NCBI GenBank assembly: GCA_017484125.1
Contig: JAFUTV010000024.1
Span: 1-43,577, forward strand
Direction: 5' to 3'
Source of the DNA: Bacilli bacterium
Lineage (GTDB): Bacteria > Bacillota_I > Bacilli_A > RF39 > UBA660
DNA: 43,577 nt
The translations under genes and the position numbers were made by a program. This document shows positions 34,353 through 42,607 of the stretch, one piece after another. The notes below the pieces were generated by a model. It was not told the DNA's origin, ran no database searches, and worked only from the letters and a program-made list of their open reading frames with translations. Position 1 is the stretch's first letter, and every line of letters starts with the position of its first letter.

Positions 34353-35597
34353 TTACTCTTTAAAGTCATCAAAATTATTTACTAAGAATGGAACAGCACC
34401 ATATCTTCCTAATAAATAACCTTTCTCAACATTTTCAGATTTTCTTATAGAGAAGTCATCTAAAGCATATAATGTACTTTCTCCATTTTCTGGATTTTTT
34501 TCCGTAAACCATATTTGATCTCTTCTTAGTAACTCTAAATCTAATAAATTAGTATCATGCGTATTAAAAATTAACTGAGCATTATTTTTATTCAAATCTG
34601 GATCATTAAATAATTCAACTATATATTTAACAATATATGGATGTAAACTTTTATCAAATTCATCTATTAATAATATTTTACCACTATCAATTACATCTTT
34701 AATAACTGGTATAAATGAGAATATTACTTGTGTACCTAATGATTCTTCAGAAATATCAAAATCATATTTTTCACCATTTGCAATATGTGTTGTATTTACT
34801 TTAAACATAGGTGTATTTGTTGGTATAAATGGTCTCATAATATCAGGTAATGTGCTAATTAATTCATCTGTCATTTTTTCTTGTACAACCTTATAACCTT
34901 TAATATTAAAATCTGCTTTTTCTAAAAATTTAAGTGCAAACTTTTCTAAAGATTTATCTTTATCATTATAATACATATTATAAGAGTAATTATTTAATTG
35001 TTCATATGACATTACTACGCCAAGTTTCTCAGTTAAAAAATCAAATGCTGGTTTTGTTTTCTCAAAATTCCAATTAGTTGCAGTTGTTATAAAAAACTTA
35101 TTAGCAGTATTTTTTTCTTTAACATCATTTAAGAATTTTTCATCACTTACATTAAATGAATATTCATTGATATTTTCTCTATTAAATATTTTAACTGGTC
35201 TTCCATTTGGATAATATGTTAAATATTCCTTATAAATATTTTTTGCATCTGCTTCAAATCCATATATATATCTTACACCATCAATTAAAAATTTTATTTC
35301 AAACTCACTTGGTTTTTTTATAGTTTCTTTATCTAATTTAAATGGTATTATTGGTAACATAACATTTGGATTAATAAAATTTGATTGTCTAATCATAGTA
35401 CTTATTAAAGCTAATATTTTGAATAAATTACTTTTACCAGATGCATTTGCACCATATAATGCAGTCATCTTTAATAGTTTTTCATTTCCTATATTTGTAA
35501 AATTATCTTCCAAAGTATTGTCTGAAGATGCAATCATTGAAAAAGTGTTTTTTTCTTTAAATGATAAAAAATTTGTAATGCTAAATTCTATTAACAT
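34353..35597 (-). CDS. AAA/ABC-type ATPase (RloA-like), partner of RloB
   Basis: A 414-residue SMC/OLD-like ATPase. Walker A is GANASGKS (49-56), the ABC signature region SEESLGTQ (283-290), Walker B KILLIDEFDKSLHP (307-320) and H-loop FNTHDTNLL (344-352). The start MLIEFSITNFLSFKEKNTFSM is characteristic of AAA_15/AAA_21 defence ATPases. ATG 35597 is chosen because AGGAG lies 9 nt upstream; the ATG at 35606 overlaps that site. It forms a two-gene operon with the RloB-like gene. It probably senses phage activity and releases or activates the nuclease partner; inferred from related systems. Confidence 0.88.
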   Translation of the reverse strand: MLIEFSITNFLSFKEKNTFSMIASSDNTLEDNFTNIGNEKLLKMTALYGANASGKSNLFKILALISTMIRQSNFINPNVMLPIIPFKLDKETIKKPSEFEIKFLIDGVRYIYGFEADAKNIYKEYLTYYPNGRPVKIFNRENINEYSFNVSDEKFLNDVKEKNTANKFFITTATNWNFEKTKPAFDFLTEKLGVVMSYEQLNNYSYNMYYNDKDKSLEKFALKFLEKADFNIKGYKVVQEKMTDELISTLPDIMRPFIPTNTPMFKVNTTHIANGEKYDFDISEESLGTQVIFSFIPVIKDVIDSGKILLIDEFDKSLHPYIVKYIVELFNDPDLNKNNAQLIFNTHDTNLLDLELLRRDQIWFTEKNPENGESTLYALDDFSIRKSENVEKGYLLGRYGAVPFLVNNFDDFKE

Positions 35598-35725
35598 ATA
35601 AATCATCTCCTCTTTGTATATATTATATGCATATTTTTAAATAAAAATCAATATTTTTAACAATTATTATTCATTTTTTGCACATTTTTTGCACTTTTTA
35701 CAATTTATTTAGCCATTTGTGCCAA

Positions 35726-36040
35726 TTAGTAATCTAATAAATAATTAACTTCAGAAAGTAAATCATCTATTTTATCTATTAAATCATCATCTAAATAAAC
35801 ATGTTTGCAATCTTTTATTAATCCATGTTCATCTTTTGGCAATTCATCTCTTGCTTTTTCAAATTCAGTATATGTATATAATTTGCCATTACATAAGATT
35901 CTTACATTATTATCATATCCTTTATATAATTCTCTACGCCAATTTTTTATATCGTCTAATACAGATAATATTTTATGTCTAGATGAAACTAATTCCATTT
36001 CTCTAGCACTTTCAGTTTCAAATATATATTTATCATTCAT
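35726..36040 (-). CDS. Unknown 104-residue protein in the AbiEi operon
   Basis: An acidic, helical protein (DDIKNWRRELYKGYDNNVRIL ... YLDDDLIDKIDDLLSEVNYLLDY). Not recognised. It overlaps the zinc-ribbon gene by 8 nt and has GAGG before the ATG, so it is translationally coupled. It occupies the place where an AbiEii-type toxin would be expected but is far too small and has no nucleotidyltransferase motif. Confidence 0.65.
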   Translation of the reverse strand: MNDKYIFETESAREMELVSSRHKILSVLDDIKNWRRELYKGYDNNVRILCNGKLYTYTEFEKARDELPKDEHGLIKDCKHVYLDDDLIDKIDDLLSEVNYLLDY

Positions 36041-36242
36041 CTTTTTTATCCTCCTCTTCTACTTCTATTGCTTCAAATAATTCTTCATAATCATCTTCAT
36101 TGCCTAATCTTCTTAAATAATCTTTTCCACCATCTACTGCAACTGCTCCACATTTACAAAATTTAAAATCATGTCTATGTGTTGATTCAATTATATCTCC
36201 ACATTTTTTACATTTAATCTTATTAACTATTATCTTATTCAT
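36033..36242 (-). CDS. Small zinc-ribbon protein in the AbiEi operon
   Basis: A 69-residue protein with a zinc ribbon (CKKCGDIIES, then CKCGAVAVDGG) and an acidic tail (YEELFEAIEVEEEDKKDE). The pattern IKCKKCGDIIESTHRHDFKFCKCG..VDGG is a family of small Firmicutes phage/island proteins of unknown role. Starts within the end of the AbiEi gene (8-nt overlap, GGAGTGG site). Confidence 0.75.
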   Translation of the reverse strand: MNKIIVNKIKCKKCGDIIESTHRHDFKFCKCGAVAVDGGKDYLRRLGNEDDYEELFEAIEVEEEDKKDE

Positions 36243-36861
36243 AAAACCACTCCAATAAATCCATAACTTCTTTTTTTATACCCATTTTATCGGCATATTT
36301 AGAAAGTTTAACTAAATCTTTATCTTTTCTCTTAATATATTCTCTTAAGCTATATTTAACATGTTCTCTATCCATTCTCTTTTCAGATCTAATAATATCA
36401 CAAATACATCTTTCAATATCATAAGCTCTTACTTTATTACCAAATGGTGTTGTTACTTCTGTTAATCCTAATTCATAAATATCATCAGATACATAAAATA
36501 CATTATGATTTTTTAACTTAATGCTATTGTAATTCTTCTTAACTGTTATATCATATTTATCATTAGGAGCTTTAATAGACATTCCGTGAAAGTATAATGC
36601 AGTCATATGAGAATATATAATACCTGGTAAGTTCATATTTAGTACATAATAAGAATCTGGAAATTTGTTAACATCTAGATATATTCCATTATCAAGTTTT
36701 TCTATAATGCCTCTATCCACCATAATATTTAAATACATTCTATGGATACCTAATTCAGTTAATTGTTTAGATGTAATATATCCATTATTAACTTTCATTA
36801 ACTCTTGTATTATTTCAATATTACTTTGATCTTTAAATTCTTTTATAGTCATTTTATCCAT
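36235..36861 (-). CDS. AbiEi-family antitoxin / transcriptional regulator
   Basis: A 208-residue type IV antitoxin-like protein. The N-terminal winged helix is YITSKQLTELGIHRMYLNIMVDRGIIEKLDNGIYLD; the C-terminal domain has YSHMTALYFHGMS, NHNVFYVSDD, TTPFGNKVRAYDIERCICDIIR, as in AbiEi_4 proteins that repress their operon and counter the AbiEii nucleotidyltransferase. No AbiEii follows; instead a zinc-ribbon and an acidic protein do. ATG 36861 has AAGGAG 7 nt upstream; the longer frame to 36888 covers this site. Promoter at 36891-36919. Confidence 0.85.
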   Translation of the reverse strand: MDKMTIKEFKDQSNIEIIQELMKVNNGYITSKQLTELGIHRMYLNIMVDRGIIEKLDNGIYLDVNKFPDSYYVLNMNLPGIIYSHMTALYFHGMSIKAPNDKYDITVKKNYNSIKLKNHNVFYVSDDIYELGLTEVTTPFGNKVRAYDIERCICDIIRSEKRMDREHVKYSLREYIKRKDKDLVKLSKYADKMGIKKEVMDLLEWFYE

Positions 36862-36890
36862 ATACATTCTCCTTTGGCTTTTACACATTT

Positions 36891-36919
36891 ATTTTATCTG
36901 TTGTCAGTATAAATGTCAA
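36891..36919 (-). promoter_or_regulatory. Promoter of the AbiEi operon
   Basis: Minus strand TTGACA (36914-36919), 17-bp spacer, TAAAAT (36891-36896). ACAAC/ATTTATACTG repeats inside the spacer may be the autoregulatory operator. Confidence 0.7.
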
Positions 36920-36979
36920 TATCGCTATAAAAAGAAAATACTAAAATTTTATCTAAAAAATTAGTATTTTTCTAAATTC

Positions 36980-37002
36980 ACGTACCTAATTTAGTACCTA
37001 AA
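36980..37002 (+). repeat. Right subterminal GTACCTAA repeat
   Basis: ACGTACCTAATTTAGTACCTAAA, identical to 20505-20527 but for one base, same orientation. It lies 51 bp inside the right copy of the 15-bp repeat. Confidence 0.5.
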
Positions 37003-37053
37003 AATATCTAATAGGCTTTTTACCCTTTAATTTAAACAAAAATGAGAACTTTC

Positions 37054-37068
37054 GCTCTCTTCAGGGGG
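37054..37068 (+). repeat. Candidate attR: 15-bp direct repeat
   Basis: GCTCTCTTCAGGGGG, identical to 20372-20386. Beyond it lies non-coding DNA with a T-run (37073-37080) and a partial echo, CACTCTTCAG, at 37136-37145. Confidence 0.6.
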
Positions 37069-37231
37069 TCCGTTTTTTTACCGTTTTGCCTCTTATACAA
37101 AAATTTAAAAAACCCGTAAAATAAGACTTTGCGTGCACTCTTCAGTTTATAATAGTTTATAGAAATACATATAAGTGTTAATGTAAAAGTTAATATAAAA
37201 ATAAAATCCAGTCTTTATTTTGACTGGTTTA
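37069..37231. other. Non-coding DNA beyond attR
   Basis: No gene seen. Contains a terminator-like AAAATCCAGTC/GACTGG hairpin at about 37200-37228 after the 153-aa gene (minus strand) and the CACTCTTCAG echo of the att core. Confidence 0.4.
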
Positions 37232-37693
37232 TTATTTAAAACAGTAATAATCATAATAATTATCAATTATATAATTTGCAAATGACATTAATTCAGGAAT
37301 CCACTCATCACTATAATTTTCAAAATCAGTAATTTTTTCTATTTTTGGATGGCCAGAGTCAATGTTAGGAAAAGGTTGTAACAATTTATTTAAATTAGTT
37401 ATTCCACCCCTAACATCAATATACAAATCATGATTCATATATTTATTATAACAACAACAATGGTCCTCAGTTCCAGAATCATTAGTAATTATTATTACAT
37501 CATACCCAAAGCGCAAGTGAAGTACGTAAGCAAACACAAGACAATATCCATCTAAAAAATTAAAGGCACTATAATAAATAGAAGTTCCATTCACAATGGT
37601 TGCTACATATTTACTATTAATTTGTTTTAACTTATTAAATGACGTGTCACAATTTGAATAAAAGCCAGTATGAATCAATCCATTATTTATCAT
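37232..37693 (-). CDS. Putative papain-like cysteine peptidase, partner of the AAA ATPase
   Basis: A 153-residue protein. The order LDGYCLVFAYVLHLRFG (Cys51), EDHCCCYNKY (His78) and HDLYIDVRGG (Asp93) follows the C...H...D/N layout of papain/transglutaminase-like folds (pattern DGxCxxFAxxL ... H ... YxDxRG seen in phage and bacterial proteins). The function as protease, transglutaminase or deamidase is not proven. Its ATG overlaps the ATPase stop as ATGA, so synthesis is coupled one-to-one. It has no signal peptide, so it acts in the cytoplasm. It could be the effector of a two-gene defence system. Confidence 0.65.
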   Translation of the reverse strand: MINNGLIHTGFYSNCDTSFNKLKQINSKYVATIVNGTSIYYSAFNFLDGYCLVFAYVLHLRFGYDVIIITNDSGTEDHCCCYNKYMNHDLYIDVRGGITNLNKLLQPFPNIDSGHPKIEKITDFENYSDEWIPELMSFANYIIDNYYDYYCFK

Positions 37694-39891
37694 AATATGT
37701 CAATAATTTGCTGTATAACATATTTTGGAATAGCTTTATATTCATTTAGTGATAGTTTTGTCCAGTAAATTTCATCATCATCTGAATGCATTATGGCATT
37801 TAATAATGTTTTAAACTCTTCCAAACGTTTTTCTTTTATTGAATCGGTTATTTTCCACATACTTAGCATTGATTTCCTAAAACGATTAGGAGAAATAGAT
37901 TCAGTACGCACAGCATATTCTGCAATTGTTCTTAAACAACATAATTCCTCTATAGATAATTGATAAGCATTTTTCACAACAATTGTGCTATACAAATTTT
38001 CAATCTCAAGGAAAATAGCACTTTCATCCTGTATGGATTCAAAAGTGTTATCATAATTTAGACCAAAATATTCGAATATCTTTCTAATATCATCTATATA
38101 ATCATTATTCCAACCAATAGTTGATTCATCTTTTCTATAATGTACTAATTTGCATACATACTTATAAATAGGCATATTACTAGGCAATTTATTTATGTAT
38201 TTATATAATTCATATAATTGTCTAAAGGCAATAGCACGTTGAACAATAGAATAATGACCATTAGAATTAGATAAAATATTTTTGTATAAATCAATTTCTG
38301 GTAAATAATTATCCTCTAAATTCATAATCTCAATTTCAGAATCATTAGTTTCAACAAGTATCAAAGGTGTTGTATTTAAATATCCTCTAAAACCTTTTAC
38401 AACAGAAGAAACAAAGTCTAATTCATGAGTTAATAAAAACATTTTTTTAAAAGTTGCATCCCCCAGGCTTCTAAGTATATCAACAGATGTATATCGTCTA
38501 AAAATATCATAACTCGAAATAGGATCATCAATAATAATTACTTTGTTAGTATTACCATTACTTAAAATTATTTGAATAAAAAAAGCAAATGCTAAAGTAC
38601 TTTTCTCGCCATAGCTTAATGTATTAGCAACATTATTAGTTACATCAATATCATTTTTAGATTTCAAAAAAATATATTCGCTATTATCGTTTATGCCATT
38701 TTTAATAACTTCATTTTTATCAACTTCTATTTTATAATTCAATCCTAATCTTTCTAAAATATGATTAATAGAATTTTCTTTATTTCCTATCAATGAAATC
38801 AATTGATTATTCGACTCTATAACTGCTTGTTTTAAAGTCTCCAAGCGTTGTATTACGTTGTTTATATCATTAATAATAGTTTGGATATAATTAGAACTAA
38901 CATCAAAAAATTCAAATTGTAAAAACTTATTTTCAATATTAATTCCTTCGATATCATCTATTTCATTAAATTTTTTTAAATCTAAAATTGTTTCTTCAAT
39001 TAATACTTTATCATATTCATACTTTGTTTTAACTTGACGCATCAAGTTAATTATTTCATCTTCTTTATTAATTTCGATAGAATCATCTATTAGAGAAATG
39101 ATTCTTTGAATCTCATCTTTAATGACTGAATTAATTTTTTCTTCTTCTAATAACACAGATAATCTATCTTTTTTTGTAACCTTATCACTAAATAATTTAT
39201 CATGAATAGGAGAAACACTATTAACACCACTAATTTGTCTTTTAATATCATCAGAAATATTATCAATAATATTTTTGCACCAAGGACAGTAATCCATATT
39301 TAAACTTTTGTATAAATAAAGACCTTGATACCACCAGTTTTTATGTTGTTCATTATTAATATTAAAAATGTCATCATATGATAAAGGAAGATTACCTTGA
39401 AGAAAAGTAGTAGCAAATCTTTTTTTAGCAGGTGTAACAGTTCCAGTTGTTGAAAAATCAAATGCCTTTTCTATTTCATCAAAAATAGTATTCAATTGAT
39501 TAATTTTAGATAATACCTGATTAATTTCATCCTTAGTAATATTTATATTATTTATTTGTTCCTCCAGCTCTGGACTATTGAATATTATTTTAGATTGATT
39601 TTTTTGCAAGGAATCATTTAAATAAATAAAGTTATTTATAAATTTATCATCAAATATGCATAAATCGTTTGAATTATATATATTATAAATTTCGTTAAAT
39701 TGTTCTTCATCCTGCATATCAAAATTTTTTGAAAGATTTTTGTTTATTAGCAAATCTTTCAAAGTAGACTTACCCCTACCATTAGAACCATAAAATAAAA
39801 TTATTTTGTTATCCATATTTAATATTTTATCTTTAAGTTGTTCTGAAATTTCAAGTTTTTTCATACCCTTTTGATTTTTTGCAATAATCAT
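37690..39891 (-). CDS. PrrC/RloC-like AAA ATPase with CPWC motif
   Basis: A 733-residue ABC-type ATPase (AAA_13-like). Walker A is GSNGRGKS (35-42), a coiled-coil middle region holds YCPWC (C202, C205; possible zinc hook), the ABC signature is LSYGEKSTLAF (425-435), Walker B VIIIDDPISSYD (451-462), and H-loop LLTHELDF (H489). The ATPase half resembles PrrC and RloC, whose C-termini are tRNA anticodon nucleases. The C-terminal 240 residues here are helical (VHYRKDESTIGW, LLNAIMHSDDDE) and I see no clear PrrC active site. AAGGAAG precedes the ATG. Together with the downstream coupled peptidase-like gene it probably forms a defence operon. Confidence 0.82.
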   Translation of the reverse strand: MIIAKNQKGMKKLEISEQLKDKILNMDNKIILFYGSNGRGKSTLKDLLINKNLSKNFDMQDEEQFNEIYNIYNSNDLCIFDDKFINNFIYLNDSLQKNQSKIIFNSPELEEQINNINITKDEINQVLSKINQLNTIFDEIEKAFDFSTTGTVTPAKKRFATTFLQGNLPLSYDDIFNINNEQHKNWWYQGLYLYKSLNMDYCPWCKNIIDNISDDIKRQISGVNSVSPIHDKLFSDKVTKKDRLSVLLEEEKINSVIKDEIQRIISLIDDSIEINKEDEIINLMRQVKTKYEYDKVLIEETILDLKKFNEIDDIEGINIENKFLQFEFFDVSSNYIQTIINDINNVIQRLETLKQAVIESNNQLISLIGNKENSINHILERLGLNYKIEVDKNEVIKNGINDNSEYIFLKSKNDIDVTNNVANTLSYGEKSTLAFAFFIQIILSNGNTNKVIIIDDPISSYDIFRRYTSVDILRSLGDATFKKMFLLTHELDFVSSVVKGFRGYLNTTPLILVETNDSEIEIMNLEDNYLPEIDLYKNILSNSNGHYSIVQRAIAFRQLYELYKYINKLPSNMPIYKYVCKLVHYRKDESTIGWNNDYIDDIRKIFEYFGLNYDNTFESIQDESAIFLEIENLYSTIVVKNAYQLSIEELCCLRTIAEYAVRTESISPNRFRKSMLSMWKITDSIKEKRLEEFKTLLNAIMHSDDDEIYWTKLSLNEYKAIPKYVIQQIIDIL

Positions 39892-40072
39892 TATAACACT
39901 TCCTTACTACTAAATACCTCTTTGTTAGCTATATAATAAAGTATAATTATATCTAAAATAAAGCAAAGTCCTCTTGCATATAATAAATATCTTATTTATA
40001 TATAAAGTATTTACTTTTTTTATTAAATATGCTAATATAATACGCATTGAAAAAGAAAGGGGTTATTTTTTT

Positions 40073-41122
40073 ATGTCTAACTCTACATTTTTAGATGATT
40101 TAAAGATAGTACATGATGAAATAATACAAAATGAATGTATTACTTCTTTTGATGCTTTTAAAAGAGTTAAGAATTATATGTATGATCATCCTAATGATAT
40201 TGATGTTAAAACAGTATATAATTGGATATTAATTAATTATAAAGCTCCTTTTTTAAATCCTAATTTAATTGATGCTTTTAATATTACTCTTCCTTATTTA
40301 AGACAACAAGAAGTATATAAAAACTTGCCATTTGTTTCAAATAATGTATATTATCCACAATATATGTATAGTTTACTTGCTTTACCTAGTCAATATTATG
40401 GAAGTTTACCTAATTTTTATAAAGGTTGTTATTATTTCTTTAATGAACAAAATAGTCTTGATATACCTACTAGTGTAATTAGTGAAATAGATAAATATAT
40501 TAATGAAAACTTATATGTTATTAGGGGTAGTAAAGATAACTATGATGATTTAGAAACAGAACTTTATAGATATCATAATGCTTTAGTTGGTAAATTTGGT
40601 GATGATTTTGATGAGTTTAAATTAATTTTAGGACTTAGTGAAAACTTATATGATGATGAAATAATAGATAGATATATTAATAAGAAACTAGGTAATATTG
40701 GTGAATTATTTATCTATAATAAGATAAAAAAATTACCTAATGCTATATTTACTGCAAAAGAGCTTGGAAATGGATTTGGTTACGACATGTATTTTCAAAG
40801 TGATGAAAATAATACCCTAACTGAAAACTTAATTGAGGTTAAAACAACTTCAAACGATAAGAAAAATAACTATTTTTCTCTATCAGAAAATGAATATAAA
40901 ACTATGCTTTCAACACTTGATAATAAACAAGCTAATTATATTATTTATAGAGTATTCCTAAATAATAATAAATTAGAATTTGATATACTATCACCAAGAG
41001 AAGACAATATATTTGTATCTGTAATAAACGGAAATATCGAATATGAATTAGATAAAACTATAAATAATAAATTTGTATTTAATAGAAAACATATAGTTAG
41101 AAAATTAGTTAAAGAAAATTAA
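40073..41122 (+). CDS. DUF3883-type (PD-(D/E)xK-like) protein
   Basis: A 349-residue protein. The C-terminal 140 residues match the DUF3883 nuclease-like domain: KKLGNIGELFIYNKIKK (Glu), GNGFGYDMYFQ (Asp) and ENLIEVKTTS (E-x-K), then YFSLSENEYKTM. The metal-binding residues appear present. The N-terminal 200 residues are a Tyr/Asn-rich region with repeated LPNFYKG/YYFFNEQ segments, unknown. DUF3883 domains are often found in restriction-type or defence helicases; here it is alone. AAGGGG lies before ATG 40073; the longer frame to 39974 runs through promoter-like AT-rich DNA and is rejected. Divergent from the ATPase operon. Confidence 0.75.
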   Translation: MSNSTFLDDLKIVHDEIIQNECITSFDAFKRVKNYMYDHPNDIDVKTVYNWILINYKAPFLNPNLIDAFNITLPYLRQQEVYKNLPFVSNNVYYPQYMYSLLALPSQYYGSLPNFYKGCYYFFNEQNSLDIPTSVISEIDKYINENLYVIRGSKDNYDDLETELYRYHNALVGKFGDDFDEFKLILGLSENLYDDEIIDRYINKKLGNIGELFIYNKIKKLPNAIFTAKELGNGFGYDMYFQSDENNTLTENLIEVKTTSNDKKNNYFSLSENEYKTMLSTLDNKQANYIIYRVFLNNNKLEFDILSPREDNIFVSVINGNIEYELDKTINNKFVFNRKHIVRKLVKEN

Positions 41123-41155
41123 AAATAGATTAGAATTTCTAATCTATTTTTTTAT
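41121..41155 (+). terminator. Bidirectional terminator
   Basis: A 14-bp perfect stem AAAAATAGATTAGA/TCTAATCTATTTTT with 4-nt loop, shared by the converging DUF3883 and membrane-protein genes. Confidence 0.85.
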
Positions 41156-41461
41156 TAATTCATCATATTGTTTATATAAGTATTGTACACCATTTTCTAA
41201 ATTAAAATAAAGGATAATATAACATATTAAAAATATTAATATAATAGATGCAATTATAAAAAACATAGGATAAATAAAACCAAGTGCCATAAATACAAGT
41301 AATAATAATGCATAAAATATAGTTACTATTAAATGTATTAATCTTTCATGTTGAAAGAAACTTATCTTTTTTAAATGATTATCTATTACATCTTTACTTA
41401 CTTTCTTTTTATTTAATATAATATCAATTTCATCTATATAATTATATAAATACTTTTTCAT
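41144..41461 (-). CDS. Small membrane protein with two transmembrane helices, unknown
   Basis: A 105-residue protein. Residues 1-38 are cytosolic and charged (DIILNKKKVSKDVIDNHLKK). Two hydrophobic helices follow (about 43-63 and 64-86), then a short tail. AAGGAG precedes the ATG. It lies 9 bp after the diguanylate cyclase gene in the same direction, so likely co-transcribed with it. Function unknown. Confidence 0.7.
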   Translation of the reverse strand: MKKYLYNYIDEIDIILNKKKVSKDVIDNHLKKISFFQHERLIHLIVTIFYALLLLVFMALGFIYPMFFIIASIILIFLICYIILYFNLENGVQYLYKQYDELIKK

Positions 41462-41470
41462 ATAAACTCC

Positions 41471-42544
41471 TTAGCTGACTAATTTATTTCTACCAGATTC
41501 TTTTGCTTTATATAAATTAATATCAGCATTAACAACTGCTTCATCAAGTGGTTTACAATCTTTTGTTATTGAAGCTCCAATTGATATAGTTACTTTAATA
41601 GTTTTTTCATCAAACTTAAATGGATGGTTTTCTACTTTCTTTCTTAGTTTTTCTAAATTTGAAGTAAATTCATTATATCTTATGTTAGGATAAGAGAATA
41701 TAACAAATTCTTCTCCTCCCCATCTTCCAATAATATAACTTTTACTAAAATGATTTTTTATAATATTAGCTAAATCTTTTAATACTATATCTCCATTTGA
41801 ATGCCCATATTTATCATTTATTTTTTTAAAATGATCTATATCAAGTATTGCAACATTATAAGATTTTTTATGTTCTTTAGCAATCTCTATTATTTTTTCA
41901 GACATTTCATTTAATGCATGTCTATTATATATATTAGTTAATTCATCAAAATCAGCTTTTCTTGATAGTTCTCTTTCTCTTCTTATACTAGTTCTTGTAA
42001 AAAATAATGCAAGCATCATAATTGAAAAGAAAGACATTAAATTATTAAATAAAAATAATAAACGATTCAAAAAATTAGATAATGGATTAAATATTTTAAA
42101 ATCAATTACATTAATTAATACAGAAAATATCATATATGTTAGTATTACACCAAATGCAAGAATAAATGATTTTAAATGCGACTTATTTGTGTTTTCACTA
42201 TTAAATACAGGTAGGAAAAAAGCAGCAATTAATGCGAAAGACCAGTTTTGAAAGCAAGGTGTCCATCCAAATGATATTATTGCACAAATCATATGTAACC
42301 ATACATTAATAAATAATATAGCAAAATATCTATCTATATTCTTATAACAATTAAATATAGATATAGTATATATTGTTATAGATATACAATTCATAATAAT
42401 CATAAAAGTATGATTTGCAAAACTATACACAATCATTAAAAAAATATTACATATCAAAAGAAAAATATTAATAAAAAAAACAGTAATATCAACTCTTCCC
42501 TTGGAACTAAATCTATTTTCCCATAAATTACTTAAAGAATTCAT
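41471..42544 (-). CDS. Membrane diguanylate cyclase (GGDEF domain)
   Basis: A 357-residue protein. Six to seven transmembrane helices (residues about 20-185) form an unassigned sensor module, then a GGDEF domain (about 197-357): DFDELTNIYNRHALNEM, LDIDHFKKINDKYGHSNGD (metal and substrate Asp) and the active-site loop WGGEEFVIF (GGEEF at 276-280). The RxxD product-inhibition site upstream of the loop is absent. It should make c-di-GMP. ATG 42544 is chosen as AGAAGGG is 9 nt upstream; a TTG at 42553 lies against that site. Confidence 0.92.
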   Translation of the reverse strand: MNSLSNLWENRFSSKGRVDITVFFINIFLLICNIFLMIVYSFANHTFMIIMNCISITIYTISIFNCYKNIDRYFAILFINVWLHMICAIISFGWTPCFQNWSFALIAAFFLPVFNSENTNKSHLKSFILAFGVILTYMIFSVLINVIDFKIFNPLSNFLNRLLFLFNNLMSFFSIMMLALFFTRTSIRRERELSRKADFDELTNIYNRHALNEMSEKIIEIAKEHKKSYNVAILDIDHFKKINDKYGHSNGDIVLKDLANIIKNHFSKSYIIGRWGGEEFVIFSYPNIRYNEFTSNLEKLRKKVENHPFKFDEKTIKVTISIGASITKDCKPLDEAVVNADINLYKAKESGRNKLVS

Positions 42545-42607
42545 AGCATTCAACCCTTCTATTATGCTTATAAAAAATTATATCAAAACAAAAACAATTA
42601 TGCAATC

